A stretch of DNA of 64,000 nt from Paulinella micropora (taxonomy: Eukaryota; Cercozoa; Imbricatea; Euglyphida; Paulinellidae): contig WBZZ01000550.1 in assembly GCA_019918135.1 (NCBI GenBank), forward strand, positions 1-64,000, given 5' to 3'. The notes under the pieces are model-generated. The model searched no databases. It was not told where the DNA came from and saw nothing but the letters and a program-made list of their open reading frames with translations. Within the stretch, counting starts at the first letter, position 1; every line of letters starts with the position of its first letter. Of this stretch, positions 29,006 to 40,004 are shown piece by piece. The translations under genes and the position numbers were made by a program.

Positions 29006-29111
29006 CCCGCTGCCATACCGCGTCCAGTTAAATTCTAGAAAGACCTTCACGAGCCACGTAATCTCTTTGGCCCCATACTCGTTTGTTTCGTACCTCCGTA
29101 TGTTGAATCTT
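29006..29111 (-). pseudogene. Partial copy of the 34826 gene fragment
   Basis: The minus strand is almost identical to 34926-35043 (RFNIRRYETNEYGAKEITWL). It is cut at the downstream end by R5-type sequence. Confidence 0.55.
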
Positions 29112-30922
29112 GAAAAAGCCGGCAGGGGTAGCTAGGGGATTCTTTTTTGTGCCTTTAGACGACCCCTTTGTTCCTTCGATTAAAAATCACATTTTTTGAA
29201 TCACTGTTTGTGGATCGCAAACTGTAAAGGATTGTAATGTTGGGTCCGGTGGATGGGTGGTGGCGGGTTTGCTAGCTTTTTCGGCCGTTGTCGTCGAGCA
29301 TGCCGAAGGTAAAAGCTTTGCCAGGAATTTTTTTATTTTGTACACCGGCGAAGCGCGCCCCTGCCCTCCCCTTTCCTCGCCCGCCCTCCCCCCCTGTTCT
29401 CAGTGTCAAGTGTAAAACTCTGTCGAGTTTTAATTTAAAACAAACTTTTTTTTTGCACTTTCCTGGCGCTTCACTCCCATGCTTCTTCCCTCTCCCTCTC
29501 CTAATTTTCCGTGCCAAGTGTAAGACCATCGAACTTTCACGAAAAAAAATTTTGCACTTTATTGGCGCACTGGAGGCTCACCGTCTGCTACGAATCGGGC
29601 ACCGGCTTGGACATCGGCTCAGAGCGGGGCTTGTCACTCTCTCTCTCTCCTAGTTCTCAGTGCCAATATTAACAACTTTGTCAAGGATTTTTTATTAATT
29701 TTTTTTGTACACATGCGAAGCGCGCCCCCTGCCCCTCCCCCTTCCCAGTCCCACTCCTAGTCTTCAGTGTCACGTGTAAGACCGTCGAGCTTTAATTCAG
29801 CGTAATTTCACACTTTCCTGGCGCCCTCTCTCTGCCCCCTTCCCTCTCCCACTCCCTGCTCTCAGACGAGGGGGTGGGGGGGGGGGGGGAGAGAAAGACA
29901 ATTCGTGCTTCCATGGCATAGACAGGGCGCCGTCGGGAGTCGTGAGGCCCTTGTCCATCTGGCACAGCGACCACCACCGATCCATCCGCCGCAAACAAGG
30001 GACGAGAGGAAGGGGGGGGGTAGCAGGGGACAAGGGGACCAAGCGGGACGGGAGAGAACCGGGGGGGGGCACTCCCCTGCCGCTTCTTCCCCCCTCTTTC
30101 TCTCCCTCCCTCCCTCCCCCCCCCGCCCCGTCTGTTTCTTTGGTTGTCGGGCAAAAAAATTTTTTTTCCTGATTTCATATTTTTCATATTTTTCTGACCT
30201 TGCGCACGATGGCCGAGCCATGGCTTCGACAGGGCGCCGTCGGGGTCGTGAGGCCCTTGTCCAACTGGTACACCAACCACCGCCCATCCATCCGCCGCAG
30301 GGCTGCGCTGGAGCACGGTGCGCAAGATCTGCGGAAATATCTGCTGGAATATGAAAAGTAGAAAAAAAATTTGTTGGGATCTGTTTGCACGCGCAAACAA
30401 GGGACGAGGGGGTAAACAGGGGGACAAGGGGAAGAGGGGGGAACGGGGGCGGGGGGAGGAGCACTCCCCTCTCCTTCCCTGTCAGCAGGGCACTGCCCTG
30501 CTGGCAGACTGTCGGGCGGCGCGGTGCCCTGCGTGGTGGTAGCAGGCAGTGGACATTTGTTGCAGCAACATTTTCAGAGTACCCACTGGCAAACGATGTT
30601 TTCCTGCTCGGCCTCCGGCAGCCCGCGCCTAACGGTCTGACTTTGGTACAAAAGCTTTTATTAATTAAAAGAATCTTTTTTTTCTTTTCTTTTGCAAACT
30701 CTCGGAGAGAGATTGGTATTTATGCGTTGTTGAGGTCAGGGAGAGAGCGTACAATGTTTCTAGGGAAGGCAGGCACAGACCAATGCGAGGATTGCGCAAC
30801 AAGTGATACCAGCACAGAGCCCGAATAAACTTGTATCTTGATTTTGGCAGCCAAACACAGACCCCCGGGGGCTCACCCACCCGCGCCTTGGCAAGAAAAA
30901 CGATCAGAAAAATTGTTTTTAA
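29112..30922. repeat. R4/R3 repeats, block 2, reverse R3 orientation
   Basis: Forward R4 near 29300-29360, 29400-29470, 29500-29570, 29660-29715 and 29765-29825; R3 in reverse orientation at 29900-30000 and 30130-30390. A short coding-like end, GAVPCVVVAGSGHLLQQHFQ, lies near 30510-30640 and another near 30700-30828 (CEDCATSDTSTEPE); neither can be placed in a family. Confidence 0.55.
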
Positions 30923-31519
30923 TCAGAGTTGCTTGCGCAAGGAATACTGCACAGATCTGTGCTCTCCTACGGTCACCGCTCCTACGTACTCCCAGCCCTT
31001 GCGGCATGCCGCATCCATTGCACACCAATCGCAAGCCCCGCCCACCAGATTCCTAGTTCTTGCAGCTTTATTAGAGCAATGCGGGTCGCAGACGGCCGAA
31101 CCCACATCTTTCTTAAACAGGGTAACAGCTCCCTTAATGCTATAACCTTCATACCCAATATTGTAAATGCATACACAGGCAGATCTGGTGGTACTAGCAG
31201 CAGCTGCGGCGAGGGCCGGGCATTTGTCGGCCAAGTGCCGCGACTTGTCCCCGAGGCGGAAGGTGGCACCGCAGTTGGACGGGCAGCGGATCGTGAGGTT
31301 CTGTACCGCGAGGCGATCGCGGTTGGCGGCCGCCGCGTCATCTGGCCCCCGGCAGTTGGCGCAAGGGCGCCCCGCCGCTTGGTTTTGCTTAAAGCAGGCT
31401 TCGCAGAACGAGGCGCCGCAGCCGTGCTGCACGATGTCGCGTGCCACGCACAGGCAAATTGCACACATTAGGTCCTTGGTTTCGCCCTCGTTCACCCAAG
31501 CCTCGTCGTAACCGGCCAT
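30923..31519 (-). CDS. RING-finger protein with TRAF-type zinc finger, 198 aa
   Basis: RING domains bind E2 enzymes and act as ubiquitin ligases. Residues ~15-55 show CAICLCVARDIVQHGCGASF, C-x-x-C-F, then PCANCRG: a C3HC4-like pattern with C at the usual spacings, though the central His position is taken by GCG, so this could be a variant. Residues ~65-105 read LTIRCPSNCGATFRLGDKSR followed by HLADKCP, a TRAF-type zinc finger (CxxxxCxxxxxxxxxxxHxxxC). The rest, with CDPHCSNKA and GACDWCAMDAACRKGWEYVG, has more Cys pairs and no known fold. The start is the Met at 31519 (MAGYDEAW); upstream codons come from the R4/T-rich leader. It sits alone in a repeat block and is uninterrupted. Confidence 0.8.
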   Translation of the reverse strand: MAGYDEAWVNEGETKDLMCAICLCVARDIVQHGCGASFCEACFKQNQAAGRPCANCRGPDDAAAANRDRLAVQNLTIRCPSNCGATFRLGDKSRHLADKCPALAAAAASTTRSACVCIYNIGYEGYSIKGAVTLFKKDVGSAVCDPHCSNKAARTRNLVGGACDWCAMDAACRKGWEYVGAVTVGEHRSVQYSLRKQL

Positions 31520-31539
31520 TTGGCTACACAAAGACCAGG

Positions 31540-34500
31540 CTTTTCTGTTTCGAGCCTGCAATTTTTCTTTCCCCACCCCCCCCCCTCTCGGCCTTCCCTC
31601 TCTCTTTTTTTTCTCCTTCTCTCTCCCGCTCCCTGTTCTCACATGGGGGGGGGGACAATTCGTGCTCTCTCCCCTCCCCTTGTCCCTTCCCTCCTCTCTT
31701 AGTTTTCAGTGCCAAGATTAAAACTTTGTCGAGGATTTTTTTTTTATTTTGTATTTTCTTCGCGCGCCCCTGCCCTCCTCTTTTCCTTTCCCGCTCTCTG
31801 TTCTCAGACGGGGGGAGAGACAAAGACAATTCGTGCTTCTCCCATGGGCACGGACAGGACGCCGTCGGGGGCCGTGAGGCACTTGTCCACCTGGTACATT
31901 GACCACCGCGCCATCCATCCGCCGCAGCCAGGGGGCTCAAAGAGCAGGGGGGCAGAACTGAAGCAAAACTAAGAAGATGGCACGAGCCCATGCCGGAGCG
32001 CTCCCCTCCCCCCCCCCCATTTGTCGGGCCCGATTTGCAGGGGAGCGGTGCCCCCCCCCCCTCTCCCTCTCTTAGTTCTCAGTGCCAAGATTAAAACTCT
32101 GTCAAGGATTTCTTTATTATTTCTTTTACAATCTTAGCGCGCCCCCGCGCTTCCCCCTTCCCACTCCCACTCCCAATTCTCAGACGGGGGGGCTAAAGAA
32201 ATTTCGTGCTCTCCACTCCCTTGCCTCTTCCCTCTTCTCAGTGTCAAGTGTAAGACGTTGTCGAACTTTAATTCAGCGTATTTTACAAATTCTTGGTGCG
32301 CCCCCCTCTCCCTCTCCTAGTTCTCAGTGCCAAGATTAAAACTTTGTCAAGGAGTTTGGTATTAAATTTTTTTCTGTACATTCTTAACGCGCCCCCCGCC
32401 CCTCCCCCTTCCCTCCCGTTCCCGATTCTCAGACAGGGGGGGAGAGACAAAGACAATTCGTGCTTCTTCCATGATACGGACAGGGCGCCGTCGGGGATCG
32501 TGAGCAGCGACCACCGCCCATCAATCCGCCACAGGGTCGTGCTGGAGCGCGGTGCGCAAGATCTGCGGAAATATCTGCGGGAATATGAAAACGAGAAGAA
32601 AAAAAATTGGAATGCGTTTGCACGCAAACAAGGGACGAGGGGAACAGAGGGACGGGGGGACGGGGGGGGGGGAAGCACTCCCTTCCCCCTTCTTGCCCCC
32701 CGTCCCCCCCCCCTCCCCCCCCCTGTCCCTTTCTTTCCCCCCCCCCGTCTGTTTCTTTGGTTGGCGGGCAAAAAAGAATTCCGCAGATCTTTTCATATTT
32801 TTCAGATTTTTCTGACCTTGCGCACGCTGGCCGAGCCACGGCACTGACAGGGCGCCGTCAGGGGTCGTAAGGCCCTTGTCCACCTGGCACAGCGACCACC
32901 GCCCATCCATCCGCCGCAGGGTCGTGCTGGAGCACGGTGCGCAAGATGTAGAAAAATAGGAAAAATATGAAAAATGGAATTTCTTTTTGGAATGCGTTTG
33001 CACGCGCAAACAAGGGACGAGGGAAGGGGGGGGATAGCAGGGGACAAGGGGAACAGGAGGGAACGGGGGGGAGGAGGAGCACTCCCCTCCCCTTCCCACC
33101 TCCCCTTGCCCATCTGTTTCTTTGGTTGTCGAGCAAAAGAAAAAAATTTCCTCGTTTCATATTTTTCATATTTTTCTGACCTTGCGCACGGTGGCCGAGC
33201 CATGGCACGGACAGGAGGCCGTCGGGGTAGGGGGGTCAAAGACAGAATGTGCTTGCACCTCCCCTTCCCTCTCCTAGTTCTCAGTGCCAAAGTCTCGACT
33301 TTGTCGAAACTTTGTCGAGAATTTTTTCATTAATTTTTTGTACACCGGCGAAGCGCGCCCCTGCCCTCTCCCACCTAGTTCTCTTGTCAAGCTTTAATAA
33401 AAAGAATTTTACAATCTTAGCGCGCCCCTTCCCTTGCCTCTTCCCTTGCCCTCTCTTGGTTCTTAGTGCCAAAAGTAATATCGTCGAGCTTTAATTCAGC
33501 GTATTCTTTTTTTCACTTTCTTGGCGCTTGCTCTTGCCCCCCCCCCTCCCCCGCTCTTAGTTCTCAGATGGGGAGGGGGGCAAGGACAGCTCGCACTTTC
33601 TCTCTCCCTCTCCTAGTTCTCAGTGTCAAGTGTAAGACTTTGTCGAGTTTTAATTAAAAAAACTTTTTTTTGCACTTTCCTGGCGCTCCACTCCCATGTT
33701 ACTTCCCTCTCCCTCTCCTAGTTTTCAGTGCCAAGTGTAAGACCGTCGAGCTTGAATTCAGCGTATTCTTTTTCGTACTAGGTGACACGCACACACCCCT
33801 CTCCCTTCTCAGACCTCCTCTCAAAGAGAAAGAATGGAAGGAAAGGCTGGGGCAGCAAGACGCAACTTGTACCAGCAATGTCAACAGGGTCGGGGCATGC
33901 TATAAAAAAGGAAAAAACAATTGTTTTTGAAATGTGTTTGCGCATAGAACAAAGGGCGAGAGCGGGGAGGGGGGGGAGAGCACTCCCCTCTCCCTTCTTC
34001 CCGCCCCCCCTTCTCTCCTTCTCTCCCCTCCCCCTTTGTTTCCCCCCCCCCCCCCCGTTTGTTTCTTTGGTTCTCGGGCAAAAAAAAAATTTTTTTTTCC
34101 TGATTTCATATTTTTCATATTTTTCTGACCTTGCGCACGGTGGCCGAGCCATGGCACCGACAGGACGCCGTCGGGGTTGTGAGGCCCTTGTCCACCTGCT
34201 ACATGGACCACCGCCCGCCCATCCGCCGCAGGGCTGCGCTGGAGCACAGTGCGCAAGATCTGCGGAAATAGGAAAAATATGAAAAGTAGAAAAAAAAATT
34301 TTTTTTTCGGATGCGTTTGCACGCGCAAACAAGGGGCGAGGGGAGGGGGGGGGGTGGTAAGCAGGGGACGACGGGAACAGAGGGGGAGGGGGGCGGGGGG
34401 GGAGCACTCCCCCCTCCCCCTTCTTCTTCCCCCTTCCTCTTTCTCCTCTCCCTCCCTCCCTCCCCCCTCCCCTTCTTCCTCCCCCGTTTGTTTCTTTGGT

Positions 34501-34760
34501 TCTCGGGCAAAAAAAATTTTTTTTCCTGATTTCATATTTTTCATATTTTTCTGACCTTGCGCACGGTGGCCGAGCCATGGCACCGACAGGACGCCGTCGG
34601 GATTGTGAAGCCCCTTGTCCACCTGCTACATGGACCACCGCCCGCCCATCCGCCGCAGGGCTGCGCTGGAAGCACGGTGCGAGCACGGTGCGCAAGATCT
34701 GCGGATATAGGAAAATATGAAAAATGGCAAAAACTTTCGGAACGTGTTGAGGCTAAATCT
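31540..34760. repeat. Dense R3 (reverse) and R4 (forward) repeats, block 2
   Basis: R3 in reverse orientation at 31840-31930, 32440-32650, 32745-33010, 33115-33225, 34050-34330 and 34485-34730; forward R4 near 31710, 32080, 32250, 32320, 33280, 33620 and 33735. Long G and C runs separate them. All long open frames here (up to 305 codons) are translations of these repeats. Confidence 0.7.
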
Positions 34761-34825
34761 AGATAAAAGGAAACGGAAGCTAGTCCAAGCGAGTGCGTCG
34801 AATTAAAAAAATCGATCCTCAGGCC

Positions 34826-35043
34826 TCAATTCGCGTATTTCTCGAGAGGTTCGCACAAAGCCTCTTTCAGCCTATTTCTATCACGTTCCGCTTCCTGCTC
34901 GGTTTTAAAACCTTTGTACTGATAAGTCGTCCCCAACCCGCTGCCATACCGCGTCCAGTTAAATTCTAGAAAGACCTTCACGAGCCACGTAATCTCTTTG
35001 GCCCCATACTCGTTTGTTTCGTACCTCCGTATGTTGAATCTTG
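34826..35043 (-). pseudogene. C-terminal fragment of an unknown gene
   Basis: Minus-strand frame: RFNIRRYETNEYGAKEITWL, VKVFLEFNWTRYGSGLGTTY, then QEAERDRNRLKEALCEPLEK and YAN before a stop at 34826-34828. Strongly gene-like but not recognised. The upstream part is absent; its start meets the end of the Sel1 gene. A partial copy is at 29006. Confidence 0.5.
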
Positions 35044-35063
35044 CTTGTACACGTACTTTGTAA

Positions 35064-36286
35064 TTATTGCTTCCCCTCCGCCGCTCGAGCGAGCCAGTAC
35101 GCCGCCTGCTCGTGATCTATCTTAGCTATATCCTTCCGCCAGCACTTGCCCTTGTAAATCCGCGCTAGAAAGAGCTGTGCTTCCTGCACTCCCTCCTGCG
35201 CTAGCTGCAGCAAGCCGGCGACAGCCCGCCAACTCCCTGACTCCACCGCGTCGATGCCCCACTCGGCTGCCTCTGTCGGATTGCGCGCCAGACCATTCAA
35301 GCCGGACTGGTAGCACTCTTGCAGAGCTTGTTTTGCACGCAGACTCCAGCTCTTCTTGGCACGTCCCCACGCACGCACATGCCAGCCACTTTTGGACCAC
35401 CCGTACTCCGCCCCCTTCAAGCACGCCGCCGCCAACCGATACCAGTAGAGGCCGAACAGGTGATCGCGAGCGACGTCCAAGCCATAGCAGAAACTTACAC
35501 CTAGCTGGTACGATAGTGCGCAATCGATCTCGGCCGCCTGCCATAGGCAGGGAATTGTATAATGCTTGTAATTCTTTGCCCTGGCCAGCGCGCGGAGGCG
35601 CCACTTGTCGGCGGCCGCTTCATCCTCCTGAACCCCGACCCCGTACCGGTAGCATTCGGAAACTGCAAAGCAGGCATACGCTAGCCCCTGCTTACCTTTG
35701 GAGGCTTTCTTGTACCAAGCTAAGGCCCCGACCGGGTCCTCTGCCATGCCATGCCCGTGTTGGTAACACTTGGCCAGCTCGAGCATTGCAAAGGTGTGCG
35801 CCCTGGCCGCCGCGCTTTCAAAGCATATTTTGGCCGCGTGCAGATTGCGCCTGCTGCGCGGGGGCAGACCATACGCATAAACCATGCCCAACCGGAACCA
35901 GCACTCAGCAGATGCCGCCCCAGGCAGGCAAGCTTCTTGCGCCAGCGGTGTGCTTTGGCCCAGTCGTGATAACCTTCGTCGTCTGTGCAGCGCAGCAAGG
36001 CGTCTCTGGCACGCTGGAGTCCAAGCTCGGCGGCCCTCGCATACAACTCCCAGGCTCGCTCCTTTTTCTGGTAGCTGCACAGATTTGCAAGCTCGTACAG
36101 CGCTTGGGGGTAGTCTTGTCGCGCTGCTCGCTTGAGCCAGCGAATGGCGCGTCTGCCAGAGCGTGGTTTTTTCAGATAAAGAAGCCCTCGGCGATACATT
36201 GCCTCCGCACCTCTGGTAGTGCTAGTACCGAGTGTTTGCTTGGCTAGTGATTCCGCAGCCTGAGCCAAGGCTGGTGAGTAGCTCAT
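35064..36286 (-). pseudogene. Sel1-repeat protein gene, in two frames
   Basis: Sel1-like repeats scaffold protein complexes; in large DNA viruses and bacteria they are common in host-interaction proteins. The start MSYSPALAQAAESL at 36286 is followed by AEAMYRRGLLYLKK, AIRWLKRAARQDYPQALYEL and AWELYARAAELGLQRARDAL. A second frame carries AKICFESAAARAHTFAMLEL, YQHGHGMAEDPVGALAWYKK, YRYGVGVQEDEAAADKWRLR, FCYGLDVARDHLFGLYWYRL and a last AAYWLARAAEG. About nine repeats in all, about one break. Total length (~400 aa) and repeat order look complete. It is longer and more diverged than the two small Sel1 genes at 750 and 44709. The upstream region (36290-36350) has no TATATAAG motif. Confidence 0.7.
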
Positions 36287-36349
36287 GCTGAAAACAAGCC
36301 AGAGTATTGCGACTAATGTTAAACTGCTTTTTTTATCCTGCCTCTCGAT

Positions 36350-36582
36350 CAGAGTCTGTCACAATCTGAAGCGTCTTGTGTATTTGTTTTTCTTTGCAAC
36401 CTCTGCGCCCTTCCCGCCCCCTTCCCCCTGTTCTTTGAGCCCCCCGGGCTCAGGGGGCTCAGGTGGAGAAAAGGAAGAAAAAAAAGGGGGGGGGCGCCCC
36501 CCCCCCAACACGTATCTTTTTCCAGCAGGCAGCCTCCTCTTTCATACAACCCATCGTGCCCCGGAGAGGAAGAGCTAGAGGC
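36350..36582. repeat. R5 repeat and homopolymers
   Basis: CTTGTGTATTTGTTTTTCTTTG, CAACCTCTGCGCCC and the R5 palindrome near 36437, then G and C runs. Confidence 0.55.
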
Positions 36583-36905
36583 ATGGGGTCTATAAGGGGC
36601 TGCCCGCCGTTCCTCCCTTGCCTTGTGTCCTTTCTGTGCATTGCAGTGTTGCTCAACGGCTACTATATCTCACGCCTGCGTGGGCTCTCACTGGACGCGA
36701 CTGATGTTTCGGTGAGTCTCTGCTGTTGAGGTGTGTGTGCAGCCCACGAGCAAAACAACAAATGGAAAGCATATGACTGGCGGGTGCTCTGCCCCGCCCA
36801 TGTCTGGCTGGGTCCGGTCGGGGCCAGGCCGGCGCCCGGCGATGTGGTAGCCACTTCGTCTGCTAGTGATCCGACTGGAGCCTCGACGACTGCTGCCTCC
36901 GTTTG
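36583..36905 (+). pseudogene. Internally deleted copy of the 37200 membrane-protein gene
   Basis: It begins MGSIRGCPPFLPCLVSFLCI followed by YYISRLRGLSLDATDV, matching the start of the gene at 37200, then passes to sequence matching ~37610-37740 (HEQNN; ATSSASD) and finally to sequence matching ~38635 (GASTTAASV). About two internal parts of the original are missing. It keeps an ATG that the longer copy lacks. Confidence 0.6.
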
Positions 36906-37016
36906 ACCAGGGGAGGAGAGGCTACCGGATTCTGTCGGTGGCAGGATGCTGAATTTTTGGGGAAAAAGAGCGCGTTAGAGGAAAACATTGGTACACTGAT
37001 TTCCGAGCACAAAACG

Positions 37017-37090
37017 GCGCCCTTAACTCAGTTTGGCAGAGTGATTGTCTTTTAAACAGTTGGTCACGGGTTCGACCCCCGTAGGGTGCT
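37017..37090 (+). tRNA. tRNA-Lys (UUU)
   Basis: Folds as a full cloverleaf. Acceptor GCGCCCT (37017-37023) pairs with AGGGTGC (37083-37089), with one G-U. The D arm is ACTC/GAGT, the anticodon stem ATTGT/ACAGT with loop CTTTTAA and anticodon TTT at 37051-37053. The T arm is ACGGG/CCCGT with loop TTCGACC (37071-37077). The discriminator is T and no CCA is encoded. There is no intron. It lies alone between two copies of a membrane-protein gene. A T-run at 37140-37149 downstream could serve as an RNA polymerase III terminator but is 50 bases away; the nearer TTTTTT at 37109 is more likely. Confidence 0.9.
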
Positions 37091-37108
37091 TCTAGCAGTT
37101 GCTCAATC

Positions 37109-37115
37109 TTTTTTA
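37109..37115 (+). terminator. Possible Pol III T-run after tRNA-Lys
   Basis: A T-run 19 bases past the tRNA end, the usual termination signal of RNA polymerase III. If the tRNA is viral, host Pol III would read it. Confidence 0.35.
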
Positions 37116-37199
37116 TCTATTTAAAATAGATATTTATGCATTTTTTTTTGGATCAAATGTAAACCGGCAAGTCAGCCCCGCGGGGAAATACGTTCCATT

Positions 37200-38737
37200 T
37201 TTCTCGCGTCCCTCCCTTGCCTTGTGTCCTTTCTGTGCCTTGCCGTGTTGCTCAACTACTATATCTCACGCCTGCGTGGGCTCTCACTGGACGCGACTGA
37301 TGTTTCAGTGTACGCCAACGTGACACAGGTGACAGTGGAGCTGTGGCCACCGGACAGCCTGGCTTGTTGTAAGACAACGTCAGCCAGAAACTTCCCTACC
37401 ATCCCCACCAGACGGCTGTTACAAGCGAATTGGTCATTTTATCTGCCGACGTTTCCTTGCTTAGAGGGTACTTTAGTAGGGACGCGCGAGCCAGTCTCTG
37501 CCGCGGAGGTGTGGGTGCAGCCAGTGGGCGCGTACGCGGACCTGCCAGAAGCCCCGTTGCTGTACCCTGCGTACTCGTTCGACCCCTGCCCTACAGGCAC
37601 GGAGCTGGCCCACGAGCAGAACAACGAATGGAGACTCTATGACGCGCGGGGGTTCTGCCACGACCATGTCTGGCTGGACCCGGCCGGGGCTAGGCCGGCG
37701 CATGGCGATCTGATCGCCACTTCGTCTGCTAGTGATTCGGCAGTCGGCTGGTCGGCTGGCGAGGGGTGTTTACAGCAGGGGCAGGTCTGGCAGCAAAGCC
37801 GGGAGTTCCGAGGCGTCCTGTACACCGTCTGTCTATTGTCGCTCGGCCTGGTCTGCTGCGCCTGCTGTATATGTCTGGAACTGGACGACAGTAAACCCCG
37901 CCACCGCCGCGTAGCCCCGCCCCCGCCCGGGATTGCTGGCTTGGGAGAACGGAGCCCGACAACACACCCGCCTGTGCCGGACGAGGGTGCACCCGCCGGG
38001 GTACTCCGCCTAGCCGACGGTACCGCCCTCACTGTCAGGCGAGAGATCGCCGCGTGCTTCCCAGCGCCACCGGCGGGGCTGGGCAGGGGCCGAGGTAGCG
38101 GTCTCGCCCGACTTCGACCGCAGCGACGTGGAGAACCTGGTCGGGCTCATCCAGGGTGCGAAGCTGTTGGACCGCCCCCCCCCCCCACACGCCGGAACAG
38201 TGGCACCAGACCCTAGAGCTGGGGCTACAGGTGGTGGAGGGCTGGACGACGGCCGAGGCCACGTCGGTTTTGGACATGACGGACCGCTGGGGCGTGGAGC
38301 CGGGTCTGATACAGAATACCAAGGCGCTGCCGCTGCTGTACTGGCTCGCGCTCCTGTGTGTGGCCTACGTCGTGTCCGACGGCAAGCACTACGGGACACA
38401 ATCAGCTGCGCTCGTGTTCGCGTTCCTGGCGCCTCTGCCTGTGTTCTGGGCCCTGTCTACCCGGCGTACTCCCCGGGCCCGCGCCGAACGGTTGGCGTGG
38501 TATGTGTCGGGGCCCGTGCTGTGCATCGCGGTGGCGTTGTGGGTTTTCGGCCGGCAAGTACCACCCGACTGGTGGCTCGTCTACTTCGTCTTGGCAGTGC
38601 ACGCCGGGCTCGGGCTTGGCGGGAGGTTTCTCTACTGGAGCCTCGACGACTGCTGCCTCCGCTTGGCCAGGCGCGTCGAATTTCGCAGTCCGGTGCTGGA
38701 ACGTGAGTGGGTCCGCTTTGGCGGGGAAGCTTTGTAG
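37200..38737 (+). pseudogene. Multi-pass membrane protein gene, several frames
   Basis: The first part starts in an open frame without ATG; LPCLVSFLCLAVLLNYYISR is a signal peptide or membrane helix. An ectodomain of ~190 residues follows with NVTQ and NWSF glycosylation-type sites and several Cys, then a hydrophobic stretch (VLYTVCLLSLGLVCCACCIC) and a Pro-rich cytoplasmic region. The later part has two or three further hydrophobic helices (LLYWLALLCVAYVVSDG; LVFAFLAPLPVFWAL; WWLVYFVLAVHAGLGLGG) and ends at 38737. About two breaks; a long C-run lies in the region. No family was recognised. The shorter copy at 36583 shows that the original started with MGSIRGC. A 104-bp hairpin separates it from the convergent LRR gene. 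Confidence 0.55.
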
Positions 38738-38903
38738 CACCATGGTAGCGCAAAAAAATGAAAAGAGCCAATATTTTTGTTAAATACTTTTTGCGTGTCA
38801 AAATTAAATGTCAATACGCTGCGGGCTGGCACACTGAAAAATTTACGAGATTTCGTTTATTTTTTGAATCTTGTGGTACCGGGGCCGGAGATTCTGCTGA
38901 TTG

Positions 38904-39007
38904 AATGCGGGACAACAAGACAGCAGAGCTTAAAGCTAGCATCAACATCTAACCTCACGGGGGGGACTGCCAAAGAAAGTAGCTATATTGTCTTGTTGTC
39001 CCGCATT
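38904..39007. terminator. 104-bp perfect-arm hairpin between convergent genes
   Basis: AATGCGGGACAACAAGACA (38904-38922) is exactly complementary to TGTCTTGTTGTCCCGCATT (38989-39007), with 66 nt between. It lies between the 3' ends of the genes at 37200 (+) and 39040 (-). Large DNA viruses such as mimivirus end transcripts at such hairpins, so a two-way 3' end signal is possible; a small foldback transposon is the alternative. Confidence 0.55.
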
Positions 39008-39039
39008 AAAAAACATTTTGCTCAATCAGATGCTTCTTT

Positions 39040-40004
39040 TCAGCTATAAAACCATTGTATGAGCAGGTCCTGCCTCTTTTGCTTGAGGCGCTCCATGGCG
39101 TCCACCGTGATCAGTGCGCGGCCGAGAATGACGAGGCTGCGGAGTGAGGGCAGGGCTGCTGCTAGCCACTCTATCGCGTCCTCGTCCATTACGCGTGCCC
39201 TGGCCGAAAAGTGCAGCCGCCGGAGCTTGGGCAGCGAAGCAATGTGCCCCAAGCCCGCGCCGGTGATTCGGTCAGTATAGTCGAGGCACAGCCATTCCAG
39301 CCCCCCAGATTGCGCAGGCTGCTGAGCCCCTGATCTGTGATCAGGCCGCAGTTGGATAGATTGAGCCGCCGGAGCGTCGTCAGCGCCCCCAACGATTCCA
39401 GCCCAGTGTCCGTGATCCTCCGGCAGCCCCCGAGCTGCAGGTCCAACACCTGCAGCCCTGCCACGGCCGCCAGCCCGGCGTCCGTGATTTCGCTGCAGCC
39501 GTAAAACGCGAGCGAGCCGACCGCTGCCGGTGCCTGCAGCTGGGACAGCGCCACGCCGCAAAGCCAGCTGCAGTTTCGCAGCTTCAGTTCGCGGACAGAG
39601 GCGACGGCCGACAGCAGTCCGGCCACCCTAAAATCCTCGTCCGCTTCTTCTTCTTCTTCTTCGTCGCCAGCGTACGTCAGTCTGTACACGTGCAGACCGC
39701 GCAGCAGCCGCCGTGCCACTGCCAGCGACGAACTGGTGACCTGAACGCTACGAACCACGAGATTCGCTTCCAGGCACGCGGTGTGGAACAAGCTTAGCAG
39801 TTGCCTGTGTGCCAACTGTCCCAGTTCGAAATCGGGCTGCTTGAAGCCCGTCCAGAAGATCGCGCGCTTCCTCACCAGCGCCGAGAGTTGCCGACACGTC
39901 AAGGCTAGGGCCAACAGCTCGCGGGCGCTGGCGAGGAAGACCCTCACCAGGGGCCACAAACTGTCGGGCAGGGCCAGCAGCAGGCGCGCTCGCGCTTGTT
40001 CCAT
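39040..40004 (-). pseudogene. F-box-like/LRR protein gene, in two frames
   Basis: It begins MEQARARLLLALPDSLWPLV, then RVFLASARELLALALTCRQL and VRKRAIFWTG: an F-box-like region as in 15970. An acidic run (EEEEEEADED) interrupts it near residue 115. LRRs follow: VRELKLRNCSWLCGVALSQL, VGSLAFYGCSEITDAGLAAV, QVLDLQLGGCRRITDTGLES and LRRLNLSNCGLITDQGLSSL. A second frame carries LEWLCLDYTDRITGAGLGHI and LPKLRRLHFSARARVMDEDA, and ends QDLLIQWFYS. About one break. Total ~320 aa, shorter than its relatives. Divergent from the H3-tail gene at 40178, with 173 bases between the starts, so both may use one bidirectional promoter region. Confidence 0.75.

Noticed and set aside
33778-34695. 305-codon minus-strand frame
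   Set aside because: Two R3 copies read in tandem; Pro/Gly/Arg-rich and without domain.
35177-36247. 356-codon plus-strand frame
   Set aside because: Exact antisense of the Sel1 gene, which has clear repeats on the minus strand.
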